The notes below the pieces were generated by a model. That model was not told the origin of the DNA, did not search any database, and saw nothing but the letters and a program-made list of their open reading frames with translations. From the NCBI GenBank assembly GCA_000719695.1, contig JOHN01000029.1, positions 116,280-180,279 on the forward strand: a stretch of DNA of 64,000 nt, written 5' to 3'. Positions 7,072 to 15,800 of this stretch are shown here, piece by piece. Both the position numbers and the translations under genes were made by a program. Positions within the stretch are counted from its first letter, which is position 1; every line of letters begins with the position of its first letter. Source of the DNA: Streptomyces sp. NRRL F-6131 (GTDB lineage: Bacteria > Actinomycetota > Actinomycetes > Streptomycetales > Streptomycetaceae).

Positions 7072-9834
7072 TCAGCCCGGGAACAGGGTGCCGGGGCGCG
7101 GTCCGCCGCGGCGGCTCAGCCGGCGCAGGAAAGCGAGCACCCCGGGCGTGCCGACGGCCCAGGCGGGGGACTCCGCCGAGGGGTCGGGGCCGGGCAGCAG
7201 CGGTCGGTGGTACGGGCCGCCGGCGCGGGTCAGGATCAGGCCCGCCACCTCCTCGGCGGCGCGCCAGTGGCGTTCGTCGCCGGTGGTCCCGGCCAGGTCG
7301 ACCAGGAGTTCGCCGACGCCCGCGAGGCCGCAGCACTGACCGACCTGGCCCATCCGCGGTGCGAGTGCGCGGCAGGCGGTCGCGGCCTCGGCGGCGCGGG
7401 CGACGAGGTCCGGCTCGCCGTAGTGGCGTCCGGCCTGGAGGAGCACGGTGCCGACACCGGCCAGACCGCGGCACCAGGAGCCGTGGCGTCGCGTCGCGCC
7501 GGGGAGGCGGGCCGCCGCGGCGAGGCGGGGAACGTCGGCGGCGAGTCCGTCCACGATGCGCCGGGCGGCCGCCGCGACGCCGTCGGCCTCCGCGCCGGGG
7601 TTCGCGCCGGTGCCGGGCAGGGCGAGGAGGAGGTGCGCGACGCCTGCCCGGCCGTGGGCGAAGCCCTCGACGAGGGCGGCGGTGCCGGGGTTCGGGGTCT
7701 CCCGCGGGTCGACGGGGCGGCCGTCGGTCAGTCGGCGGGCGCACGCGGCCGCCCCGGCCAGGTGCTGCTCGGCCTCCTCGCGGCGGCCGTCGGAGCGAGC
7801 CAGCCGGGCCAGCAGCAGCCGCGCGGTGCCGAGGCCGGCGGCGCCGGAGATCTGGTCGGCGGGGAGGTCCTCGCCGAGCGGGTCGGTCCGGACGGCCGGC
7901 GGTTCGGTGCCGAGCAGGTGGGCGGCCTGGGCGAGGAACAGGTCGACCCCGGCGCGCCCGTCGTACAGGCCCGGGCCGAGCCGGTCCAGGGCCGGGTGGG
8001 CGGCGGTCCAGCGGGCGAGCGCGACGGCGGCCGTGCGGACCTCCGGGCGGTCCGGGTGCTGGAGCAGTTCGAGGCCGAGACCGGCGGCGCCGTCGTAGCG
8101 GGAGAGGAGGTTGCGCGGCCGGCCGGGGCGGACGGCCGCGTGGGTCCGGCCGTCGACCAGCTCGTGGGCCATCCGGACACAGCGGTCGAGGGTGTGCCGG
8201 ACGGCCCGGTCGAGCAGGTCCGCCGTCACCACCGGGGGCCGGTGGGCGGGGTGGGGCGGCCGGGCCGTCCGCGTGGGCCGGCCGCCGGGCGGGGCCTGGC
8301 GCAGCTCGGCGGCCGCCGCGGTCCGCTCCTCGGCGTCGAGGCTCAGCAGGCCCGCCACCGTGCCGATCACCGCCTCGGCCACCGGCTCGGCCACCGGCTC
8401 GGCCACCGCGTTCGCCGTCCGAGCCGGTCCGACGGCCCCGCGCGGCACCGGTGCGGGCAGCGCCCGTGGGGCGGTCAGCACGCCGGTGAGGCAGGCGAGG
8501 GTGCGTTCGCGGTTGACGGCCGGGTCCGGGTCGACCACCACGGGGTCCAGGCCGGTGGCGGCCCAGTGCAGGGTGGCGCCGAGCGCGTAGTAGTCGTCGG
8601 CGGGGTGGGCCCGGGCGGCGCCGGGCAGGCCGTAGCCCCGGGTGGCGCCCTCGGGCCGTTCGCCGGACAGGGAGCTGACGCCGAAGTCGACGAGCGAGCA
8701 GTGGCCCGGGGCGTCGAGCACCACGTTGGCGGGTTTGAGGTCGCACACGACCACGCCGCGCGCGTGCACGGCGTCCAGGATCGTGAGCAGGCCGCGGGCC
8801 AGGGCCCACCAGCTGCGGCCCGGTCCGTCGCCGGGGCCGCTCCCGGGGCGGGGTGTCCCCGCGTGGGCGCCGGCGAGGTCGTCGACGAGGTCGTACGGGC
8901 CGGCTTCGAGGACGGCCCGGCGCAGGTCGCGCGGCCCGCAGGCGGTGCTCACCAGGTACTCGTCCTCGCCGTGCCGGAAGTGGTCGACGACCTGCGGGAC
9001 TCCGGGCACACCGGCCAGCGCGGCCAGCACCCGCCGCTCGTGCCGGAGCCGGCCGCGCGCGTCGGTGCCGCCGGAGTCCTCGGCGACGAAGGCGCGCGCC
9101 TGCTTGACCACCACCTCGCGCCCGCCGGCGACCTCGACCGCGCGGTACACGTGCCCGTTCGGCGAGCGGGTGATCCCGGCGGTGAGCCGGTAGCGGCCGT
9201 CGCCGAGCCGGGTGGTCGGGGCCGGGCGCGCGGCCCGGGCGGCGAACGGGTCGGCGGCCCAGGGGGGTTGGCGGTAGGCGCCCTCGGCGAGGCCGGGGAA
9301 GGTCTCGCCGGCCGGGCCGGTCATGACCAGTTCCGGGTCGTCGCCGGAGACCCGGAACGGGCCGTACCGGTAGTAGACGGGGGCGTCCGGGCGCAGGCGC
9401 CGGTCGCTGACCACCCGGGGGCCGGGGCGGCCGGCCAGGACGTCGCCCAGCTCCACCGCCAGGGGCTCGGCCTCGTCGGGCGCCGGGTAGACCGTGACGG
9501 CCTTGCCGACGGCGGCGGGTCCGCGGAGCCCGGAGTTCAGCTCCCGCAGGACGTCGGCGCCGGCGGCGAACTTGGCGTCGCAGGTGCGGCGGAGCAGGAC
9601 GGGCAGCACCAGGTCGACCAGGTCGGGGAGTTCGTCGGGCCGGGCGGAGAGGTGCAGCTTCCAGCCGTGGCCGAGCGCGGGCATCCGCGGGTCCTGGAGG
9701 TACAGCCAGCCGTCGCCGGCGTGCAGTCGGTGGCGTGCGCCCGGTGCCGCCGCCAGTCGGGCCGTGAGCCGGGCGCGGACGTCCCCGTCCGCTGCCGGGC
9801 CGGGTCCCCGGTCCGTCGGTGCCGCTGTCGCCAT
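7072..9834 (-). CDS. lanL: Class IV lanthipeptide synthetase LanL with CCG zinc site
   Basis: The 920-residue enzyme has three parts. An N-terminal lyase-like region (about 1-200) contains the GWKLHLSA and GKAVTVYP blocks of LanKC/LanL proteins. A Ser/Thr-kinase-like domain (about 210-480) has ATP lysine Lys244 in VVVKQAR, catalytic CDLKPANV near 365 and DFG near 383. A LanC-like cyclase (about 530-920) follows. The cyclase keeps zinc ligands: Cys788 in SWCRG, and Cys834-Cys835 in CCGLAG. Class III enzymes lack these, so this is class IV. The second site is Cys-Cys rather than Cys-His, as in the CCG group of promiscuous LanC cyclases such as ProcM. The ATG at 9834 follows GGAGGAGG. It phosphorylates, eliminates and cyclises Ser/Thr/Cys of its precursor, most likely the peptide at 9970-10137. 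No dedicated transporter or protease is nearby. Confidence 0.9.
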   Translation of the reverse strand: MATAAPTDRGPGPAADGDVRARLTARLAAAPGARHRLHAGDGWLYLQDPRMPALGHGWKLHLSARPDELPDLVDLVLPVLLRRTCDAKFAAGADVLRELNSGLRGPAAVGKAVTVYPAPDEAEPLAVELGDVLAGRPGPRVVSDRRLRPDAPVYYRYGPFRVSGDDPELVMTGPAGETFPGLAEGAYRQPPWAADPFAARAARPAPTTRLGDGRYRLTAGITRSPNGHVYRAVEVAGGREVVVKQARAFVAEDSGGTDARGRLRHERRVLAALAGVPGVPQVVDHFRHGEDEYLVSTACGPRDLRRAVLEAGPYDLVDDLAGAHAGTPRPGSGPGDGPGRSWWALARGLLTILDAVHARGVVVCDLKPANVVLDAPGHCSLVDFGVSSLSGERPEGATRGYGLPGAARAHPADDYYALGATLHWAATGLDPVVVDPDPAVNRERTLACLTGVLTAPRALPAPVPRGAVGPARTANAVAEPVAEPVAEAVIGTVAGLLSLDAEERTAAAAELRQAPPGGRPTRTARPPHPAHRPPVVTADLLDRAVRHTLDRCVRMAHELVDGRTHAAVRPGRPRNLLSRYDGAAGLGLELLQHPDRPEVRTAAVALARWTAAHPALDRLGPGLYDGRAGVDLFLAQAAHLLGTEPPAVRTDPLGEDLPADQISGAAGLGTARLLLARLARSDGRREEAEQHLAGAAACARRLTDGRPVDPRETPNPGTAALVEGFAHGRAGVAHLLLALPGTGANPGAEADGVAAAARRIVDGLAADVPRLAAAARLPGATRRHGSWCRGLAGVGTVLLQAGRHYGEPDLVARAAEAATACRALAPRMGQVGQCCGLAGVGELLVDLAGTTGDERHWRAAEEVAGLILTRAGGPYHRPLLPGPDPSAESPAWAVGTPGVLAFLRRLSRRGGPRPGTLFPG

Positions 9835-9894
9835 GGCGTCGCCACCCCTCCTCCGGGACCCGTGCGTCGGGAACCTGCGCATCCCGCGCGGGGC

Positions 9895-9933
9895 GGTGCG
9901 ACCGCCGTGCCGGGCCCGCACGGCGGTCGCACC
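9895..9933 (-). terminator. Intercistronic hairpin between precursor and lanL (attenuator)
   Basis: A perfect 16-bp stem (9895-9910 with 9918-9933) and a 7-base loop lie between the stop of the precursor (9970) and the start of lanL (9834). In RiPP operons such hairpins often let only a fraction of transcripts continue, giving excess precursor over enzyme. Confidence 0.75.
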
Positions 9934-9969
9934 CCTACTGCTCCGACCGGTCAGGGGCGGTCGGGGAGA

Positions 9970-10137
9970 TCAGTAGTCGAGGCCGCACTCGAAGCGGGTG
10001 GGCACGTAGGTGACCCACGGGTCGGCGAGGCACGCCACCGGGGCGAGGTCCGCGTCGAACTCGTCCTCGAAGGCGATGGTCTCCTCGTCGACGTCCAGCG
10101 GGCCGGCGTCGCGGATGTCCAGGACCTGTGCGCTCAT
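9970..10137 (-). CDS. lanA: Lanthipeptide precursor peptide (55 aa)
   Basis: The ATG at 10137 has GGGAGGAA upstream with good spacing. The product starts MSAQVLDIRDAG and has a strongly acidic, helix-prone leader (two DE-rich blocks at residues 15-30). The C-terminal core is about 20 residues, ALADPW-like then TYVPTRFECGLDY. The core region has Cys36, Thr43, Thr47 and Cys51 and no Ser, so at most two methyllanthionine rings are possible. Both Thr lie between the two Cys. It is the first gene of the lanA-lanL unit. The core does not match any class IV product I remember (venezuelin type). It is too small for most gene finders, and I found it by reading the region upstream of lanL. Confidence 0.85.
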   Translation of the reverse strand: MSAQVLDIRDAGPLDVDEETIAFEDEFDADLAPVACLADPWVTYVPTRFECGLDY

Positions 10138-10230
10138 GGGTGGTTCCTCCCATACGGGTTGAGGGATTCCTTTGCGACGGCATGGTCATGCTAGCCATCC
10201 CCGCGTGTTCACCATAGGGGCGCGGCACCA

Positions 10231-10253
10231 TCACATTCGTGACACCCGGGTGT
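10231..10253. promoter_or_regulatory. Paired palindromes in divergent lanA upstream region
   Basis: TCACATTCGTGA (4-bp arms) abuts the perfect 12-bp palindrome ACACCCGGGTGT. They lie about 95 bases upstream of the lanA start and about 93 bases upstream of the divergent gene at 10346, a plausible operator for a shared regulator. Confidence 0.4.
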
Positions 10254-10345
10254 GCGTGGCCGGGGGCGGAAGGTTCGTCCGGTCGCGGTGTGTGACATGG
10301 CATCAAGGGGGTGATCGGTGGGGGCCGCGGTGCTACGGTCGGATC

Positions 10346-10747
10346 ATGTCCAAGGCCGAAATCGACCAGCTGACCGCCGAGTTCTTCGGGGCGTTCGACA
10401 ACCGGGACGGCCGGGGGGCCGATGTGGCCCGGCTCCGGCGACTGATGCTCCCCCAAGGGGTGATCGTCTCCACCCGCCCGACCTTCACGGTCTACTCCGT
10501 CGAGGAGTTCGTCGAGCCGCGCGAACGGCTGCTGGCGGCGGGCGGGCGGCTGGTCGGGTTCTCGGAGTGGGAGACCTCCGAGCGGACCGAGATCGAGGGG
10601 GACGTCGCGTCGCGCTTCGGCGAGTACCGCAAGTCCGGTGTCCTCGACGGCGCGACCTACGAGGGCGGCGGGACGAAGACCCTCCAGTTCGTGCGGACCC
10701 CGGAGGGGTGGCGGATCGCGGCCTTCTCCTGGAGCGACCGGACCTGA
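10346..10747 (+). CDS. NTF2/SnoaL-like protein (DUF4440 type)
   Basis: The 133-residue protein has the cone-shaped NTF2-like fold signature: an N-terminal helix (IDQLTAEFFGAFDNRDG), a strand pair around VIVSTRPTFTVYSVEEF, and C-terminal antiparallel strands ending KTLQFVRTPEGWRIAAFSWSD. Such domains are small polyketide-cyclase-like or ligand-binding proteins. No catalytic residue is certain. There is no Shine-Dalgarno; TACGGT lies about 7 bases before the ATG, so a leaderless transcript is possible. It is divergent from the lanthipeptide precursor, but nothing shows that it belongs to that pathway. Confidence 0.75.
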   Translation: MSKAEIDQLTAEFFGAFDNRDGRGADVARLRRLMLPQGVIVSTRPTFTVYSVEEFVEPRERLLAAGGRLVGFSEWETSERTEIEGDVASRFGEYRKSGVLDGATYEGGGTKTLQFVRTPEGWRIAAFSWSDRT

Positions 10748-10811
10748 GCCGGTCGTCCCGCCCGGCGGCCCCGCGTCGGTGCCCGGCCGACGGCATGGCA
10801 GCATCCCCGGT

Positions 10812-11285
10812 GTGGTGATCTACGACGAACGACTCTCCGTCCCGCTGCGCTGGTGGCTGGCCGCGCTGGCGGCCGCCGCCGCGCTGACGGCGGCCCTGCT
10901 CCCGCTCTCCCCGCTGTTCGCCGTCGCCGCCGGCACGATCCTGCTGCTGGCGCTCGCCCCGGCGTTCGGCAGCTACGGCGGCGTGCGGATCCGGGTCTGC
11001 GACGGGATCCTGGTGGCCGGCCCGATCGTTCTGCGGGGTGAGCACGTGGGTGCGGTCGAGGTCCTCGACGAGGCCGCCGCCTTCGCCTGGCGCACCCGCC
11101 TCGCCGGCCCCCGGGCCCGCCTCCTCATCCGCAGCTACCTGCCGCGGGCGGTCCGGGTCGAGGTCGCCGAACCCTCCCTGCTCTGCCCCTACGTCTACCT
11201 CTCCACCCGCCGCCCCACCGCCCTCGCCGCCGCCCTGGCCGAGGCCCGCGACCACTGCACCCGCCCGGCCGCCACCTCGCGCTGA
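10812..11285 (+). CDS. DUF3093-like membrane protein
   Basis: The product of 157 residues begins at a GTG (VVIYDERLSVPLRWW) and has two adjacent membrane helices (about residues 16-50), followed by a cytoplasmic domain with strands VRIRVCDGILVAGP and RAVRVEVAEPS and the TRRP motif near the C-terminus. The YDERLSVPLRWW start and two-helix-plus-beta layout match the actinobacterial DUF3093 family, often found near dUTPase in core genomes. It is not beside dUTPase here. Function unknown. A second GTG at 10815 is an alternative start. Confidence 0.75.
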   Translation: MVIYDERLSVPLRWWLAALAAAAALTAALLPLSPLFAVAAGTILLLALAPAFGSYGGVRIRVCDGILVAGPIVLRGEHVGAVEVLDEAAAFAWRTRLAGPRARLLIRSYLPRAVRVEVAEPSLLCPYVYLSTRRPTALAAALAEARDHCTRPAATSR

Positions 11286-11319
11286 CCCGGATGGACCCGG
11301 GTTGACCCGGGTGGACCCG
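11283..11319. repeat. 17-bp direct repeat, period 20
   Basis: TGACCCGGATGGACCCG and TGACCCGGGTGGACCCG lie just past the stop at 11285. The GGACCC/GGGTCC content also allows a weak hairpin that could end transcription. Confidence 0.5.
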
Positions 11320-11475
11320 CGCCCGCTGCTCCGCGCCCGCCCCCCGCTGCCCCGGCGCCCGCGCTCCGTGGGAGCGCCCGGGGCCGCGGCCGCGCCCGGC
11401 CGTGCTTCTTGGCGCCGCCCCCGGTGGGCGCTGCGGGGCCGGGCCGGTGGGAATGGCCCTCCCCGTGAGTGACGG

Positions 11476-12633
11476 ATGGGACTGGTGGTACTGGTGCGCA
11501 TGCAGGTGCTGGTGGGGTTCGGCGCGTTCGGGGTCTTCTGGGGCGCCTGGGGTGCGCTGATCCCCGAGGTCCAGCGACGGGCCGGGGTGGGCAACGGAGA
11601 ACTCGGCGTCGCCGTGCTGATGATCGGACTCGGTGCGCTCGGCTCGATGCGCCCGGCGGGCACGGCGGTGGACCGCTTCGGCCGCTCGGCCGTCGCCGTG
11701 GTCGTCCTGCTGATGGCGGTGGCCGCCGCCCTGCCCGGCCTCGCCCGGGGCGCGGGGGCGCTGATGGTGGTGCTCACCGTCCTCGGCGCCGCTTCGGGCG
11801 CCGTCGACGTGGGGGTCAACGCCCTGGCGAGCGAGGAGGAGAGCCGATCGGGCCGGCTGATGAACGCCGCGCACGCCTGCTTCTCCGCCTGCGTGGTGCT
11901 CGGCGCGCTGGCCTCCGGCCTCGCCCTGGAGCGGAGGCTCGCGGCGGACCGGGTGCTCCTGTCGACGTCCGTCCTGCTGGTCGGCGCGGCCGCCGTGATC
12001 GGGTTCCCGGGCCGGGCCGGTGCGTCGGCCGTACCCCGCCCCGGGCGCGACCGGCGGCGGGCGGCCGTCACGAACCGGCCGCTGCTGGCGCTCGGGGCGC
12101 TGTGCGGGCTCGCCTACCTGGTCGAGAACGCCTGGCAGAGCTGGAGCGCGGTGATGCTGCGCTCGGTGTTCCACACCGGGTCCGGCGCCGCTGCCGCCGG
12201 TCCGGTGGTGTTCGCGGCCTCCGCCGCCGTCGGCCGCCTGGCCGGGCACGGGCTGTCGGCCCGACTGCCGCAGCGTCATCTGCTGGCCCTGGGCGCGGCG
12301 GTGGCGGCCGTCGGGACGCTCGGCGCCGCGCTGGCCCCCGGCGTGCGGTCGATGCTGGCGGGCCTCGTCGTGGCGGGCCTGGGCACCTCGGTGTGCGCGC
12401 CCACGATCCTCTCACTGGCCGGGGAGCAGGCCCGCCCCGAGGGCCGTTCGTCCGCCGTGGCCGTCGTCGCCTCGGTCGGCTACGCGGGCTGCCTGCTCGG
12501 CCCCGCCGTGGTGGGACTGACCGCCGCCTCCGCCGGGCTGCGGGCGGCCCTCTGCGGCGTCGCGGCGATCGCGGCGGCGCTGGCCCTCGCCGCCCTGCTC
12601 GCCGGCCCGCACCCGGCGGACGCCGAGGGCTGA
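11476..12633 (+). CDS. MFS transporter, YbjJ-like
   Basis: The 385-residue protein has about 12 hydrophobic helices. The first loop (PEVQRRAGVGNGELGVAVLMIGLGAL), the acidic insert in ASEEESRSGRLMNAAHACFS between helices 4 and 5, and the central basic loop (PRPGRDRRRAA) match the YbjJ-type major facilitator group, whose substrates are mostly unknown. The start is ATG 11476 after GTGAGTGACGG; Met9 is an alternative. It is convergent with the RHS gene, with two hairpins between. It would work at the cytoplasmic membrane as a proton-driven exporter or importer. Confidence 0.8.
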   Translation: MGLVVLVRMQVLVGFGAFGVFWGAWGALIPEVQRRAGVGNGELGVAVLMIGLGALGSMRPAGTAVDRFGRSAVAVVVLLMAVAAALPGLARGAGALMVVLTVLGAASGAVDVGVNALASEEESRSGRLMNAAHACFSACVVLGALASGLALERRLAADRVLLSTSVLLVGAAAVIGFPGRAGASAVPRPGRDRRRAAVTNRPLLALGALCGLAYLVENAWQSWSAVMLRSVFHTGSGAAAAGPVVFAASAAVGRLAGHGLSARLPQRHLLALGAAVAAVGTLGAALAPGVRSMLAGLVVAGLGTSVCAPTILSLAGEQARPEGRSSAVAVVASVGYAGCLLGPAVVGLTAASAGLRAALCGVAAIAAALALAALLAGPHPADAEG

Positions 12634-12677
12634 GCGGCAAGGACTGGGGGTCAAGGGCTCACCCGCACGGCCGGCAC

Positions 12678-12713
12678 CGGGACGTCCCCGCGCCGCGTTC
12701 GCCGGACGTCCCG
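12678..12713. terminator. Hairpin after MFS gene
   Basis: A 10-bp stem (CGGGACGTCC at 12678-12687, complement at 12704-12713) with a 16-base loop follows the MFS stop. Confidence 0.55.
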
Positions 12714-12753
12714 CGGGCTCCCGGACCGGGGGTGGTTCGGCCCGTTCGTACCG

Positions 12754-12801
12754 ACCGACCCCGGCCGGCCCCCGGGGAACAGGGGGGCGACCGGGGTCGG
12801 T
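12754..12801. terminator. Hairpin between convergent MFS and RHS genes
   Basis: An 11-bp perfect stem (ACCGACCCCGG, complement at 12791-12801) closes a 26-base GC-rich loop. It probably serves the RHS gene reading in from the right, or both genes. Confidence 0.6.
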
Positions 12802-12862
12802 GTCCGTGCGAGGTGGGTCACCGTGCATCCGGCGTCGGCGTGACCCGCGGGACGACGGTACG

Positions 12863-15800
12863 TCAGATCTGGTAGGTGAAGCAGCCCAGGGCCATGGCCG
12901 CGGCCTTCTGCTGCCAGGTGTAGCCGTAGCTGCGGGAGGCCCAGGCCCCGCGCCCGCACTTGATCAGGAAGGGCCTGGTCCACGTCCAGGCCTTGCGGGC
13001 CCAGCCCCAGCCCCACTGTCCGTCGAGGTCGAAGTGGATGTTCGGGTCCTGGGAGACGTAGTCGTAGGCGGTGGCGTTGCCGCCCCTGATCGGGTCGGTG
13101 GTCAGGAACCGCCCGAGCGTCGGCGCGTAGAGCCGCACACCCATCAGGACGGCCCCGGTGGGCGTCTCGGCCGAGCGCTGCTGGCCGCCGAGCCAGCCGT
13201 ACCGGAGGGGAGCGGTGCCGGGGAGGCGGTTGCCGTATTCGTCGAAGGTCACGGCGGTCGGGGGCTTCCCCGGGTCGAGCGGCAGGGCGACCACGATGTC
13301 GCCGTGCAGGTTGGCGAGTTGGAGCACCACGCCGCCGGTCCTGGCCGTGGTGGCGCCGAGGCCGCCGGCGGGCGTGGTCACCTGGCGGGTGAGGTCGCCG
13401 GTGCCGGTGTTCTCGACGATCCAGGTGGGGCTGTCGCAGGCGCATCCGTAGTGGTTGAGCCCGGTGCGCGCGGTGCTCCAGCCGCTGCCGGGGTTGACCT
13501 CGGTGGTCCAGGCCCGCAGGCGCAGTGCCGGGTCCAGTGTCCAGGTCTGGCGATCAGTGGCGGTGCTCTGCTGCCGGACGAGGTCGTTGGCGAAGTAGGA
13601 GGTGGTGGCGCCGGGCTGTGTCGTGGTCCGGCCGAACGCGTCGTAGCCGTAGCCGGGGTCGACCAGGCGGTCGGCGGAGTCGTAGGCGTGCTGCTCCGTG
13701 GTGCCGCCCGACGTCGCGCACTCGGTGCCGGGTGCGGCGTTCGCGGAGGCCCGGGTGGTGCGGTTGGTGTTGCGGTCGAAGGCGTAGGTCCTGGTGGTGC
13801 AGACGCCGTCGGCGGTCGAGGTCGTCCGGGTGAGGCGTCCGACGGCGTCGTAGCCGAAGGCCTGCTGGGAGGCGGAGCCGAAGGTCGCGGTGTGGGTGGC
13901 CCACTGGCCGTGGACGGTCGTGCTGATCCCGTCGCTCAGGACGGTCGTGCCGTCGCTGTCGCGGGTGTACGTGCGGTCGAAGAGGGTGCCGGTGGGGCTC
14001 TTGAGCTGGCGCATGGTGTAGCCGCCGGGGAGGCCGGTGCTGGTCACGGTGCCGTCGGCGTCGTAGCGGGCCGTGAAGGTGCCGGCCACCGAGTCGCCCA
14101 CCGACGTGGCCAGGCCGCGCGGTTCGACGGCCGTGTCATAGGTGTAGGTGGTGGTGGACGGTGCGGTGTCGGTGACGAGGGTCGGCCGGTCGAGCTTGTC
14201 GTACCGGGTGGTGGTGGTGCCCCCGTCGGCGTCGGTGTAGGCGGTGAGGCGGCCGAGGCGGTCGTAGGCCGTGGTGACGGTGCCGGAGCCGGTGGTGGCC
14301 GTGGTGGTCCGGCGCCCGCTGGCACTGTCGTAGCCGGTGGTGACGACGGGCACCTCCTGGCCCGGGCCGCTGACGGCGGACCGGGCCTGGCGTCCGGCCG
14401 CGTCGTAGCCGGTGGTCGTGGTCCGTTGGGCCCCGTTGGCCGTCTCGGTGGTGCCGGTGGTCTGGCCGTACCGGTTGTACTCGAACGTCTTCGACGGGAG
14501 TTGGACGGGGTTGGCTCCCCCGCCGGTGATGTCGGCGGCCGGTCCGACCGAGCAGACCTGGTCCGCCCACTCGGGCCGGCCGGCGCACGGGCCGGTGCCG
14601 TCCCCGGTGTAGTAGGCGGTGGTGGTGGTGCCCGCATCGGCGCCGGTGGAGGCCGGCAGGCTCGCGCTGGTCACCCGCCCCTGGGAGTCGTACGCGGTGG
14701 ACGTGGTGAGCCGGGCCCCGTCGGGGTCCTGGACGGTGGTGCTGGGCAGCCCTCTGGCCCAGTCGTAGCCGGTGGCCGTGACGCGGGCGTCGGCGAGCAG
14801 CGCGGTGTCGATGCGGGGCTGTCCGCCGCTGGTCTCCCTGGTGACCCGGTCCCGCACGGTGGCGGTGCCGTCGGTGGGCCGGCCGCCGTCGTACTCCTTC
14901 ACCGTCCGCTGCCGCAGGGGCAGTTGGGTTCCGGCTTCGGCGATCACGGTCTGTCCGGCCGTCAGTTTCCGTTGCAGCGTGCCGTAGTGGAGGGGGCCGA
15001 GGGTCTCCAGTTCGCGGCTTCCGTCGGCGCTGTACGTCGTCGCGGTGGAGAGCAGGTTGGCGCGTTCGGCGCTGCCGAGGGACGCGATCCCGAGGGACGC
15101 GAGGGTCGAGCGGTCCTGCTCGGTGGTGCCCAGGGCCAGCGCGCGGTTGGCCGCGGTCAGTCGGCGGACGGTGTTGCCGAAGGCGTCGTGTTCGGTGACC
15201 GTGACGGCTCCGCCCGGCCGTGCGGCGTCGGTCTCCTGGCCGGAGGCGTCCAGGTAGTACAGGTCGGCGCGGCCGTAGCCGGTCGCCGGGAGCTGCGTTC
15301 CGGCGTTGGCGGCGGGGGTCTGGTCGGGCGGGAAGACGGCGGTGGCATCCGTGGGCGCCTCCCGCTGGCCCCACGCGGTGGTGGCGGCGTGGCCGAGGTC
15401 GTACGGTGCGCCGCTGCCGGTGACCGGCACGCCGTAGACGAGGCTGGTGGTGGCGGTGCCGTCGACCTGGTCGGCGGAGCCGGCGGCCAGGGTGGGCCGC
15501 GAGGCGGTGAGCAGCATGCCGTCCCCGGCGGCCGGGGAGCCGTCGACGCGTCCGTGGCCGAAGGTCCAGGGGAGTTCGCCGGGCGGGGTGAGGGTGGTGA
15601 CGCGGCCTGCCGCGTCGTAGTCGTAGGCGGTCGGCACCGCGGGGGCGATCCTCGGGTCCCAGGTCTGCCGCAGCCGGCCGTTGGCGTCGTAGGCGTAGCG
15701 GCTGACGTCGACGGAACTGGCGGCGCCCGCGCCGGGTTCGGTGGACCACAGGCGGATCGCGGTGACCTGTCCGGCGACGTCGCCGAGGGTGGTGGCGGTC

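Noticed and set aside
9970..10137. Reading the precursor as a lasso or linear azole peptide
   Set aside because: No lasso cyclase, protease or YcaO gene is near, whereas a LanL gene is directly downstream and the core has Thr and Cys.
10150..10190. Small upstream peptide starting at the ATG of MTMPSQRNPS ahead of lanA
   Set aside because: It runs through the lanA ribosome site in another frame and lacks its own; probably chance.
7003..10194. 1063-residue plus-strand frame over the LanL and precursor genes
   Set aside because: No domain or ribosome site; LanL motifs on the other strand are complete.
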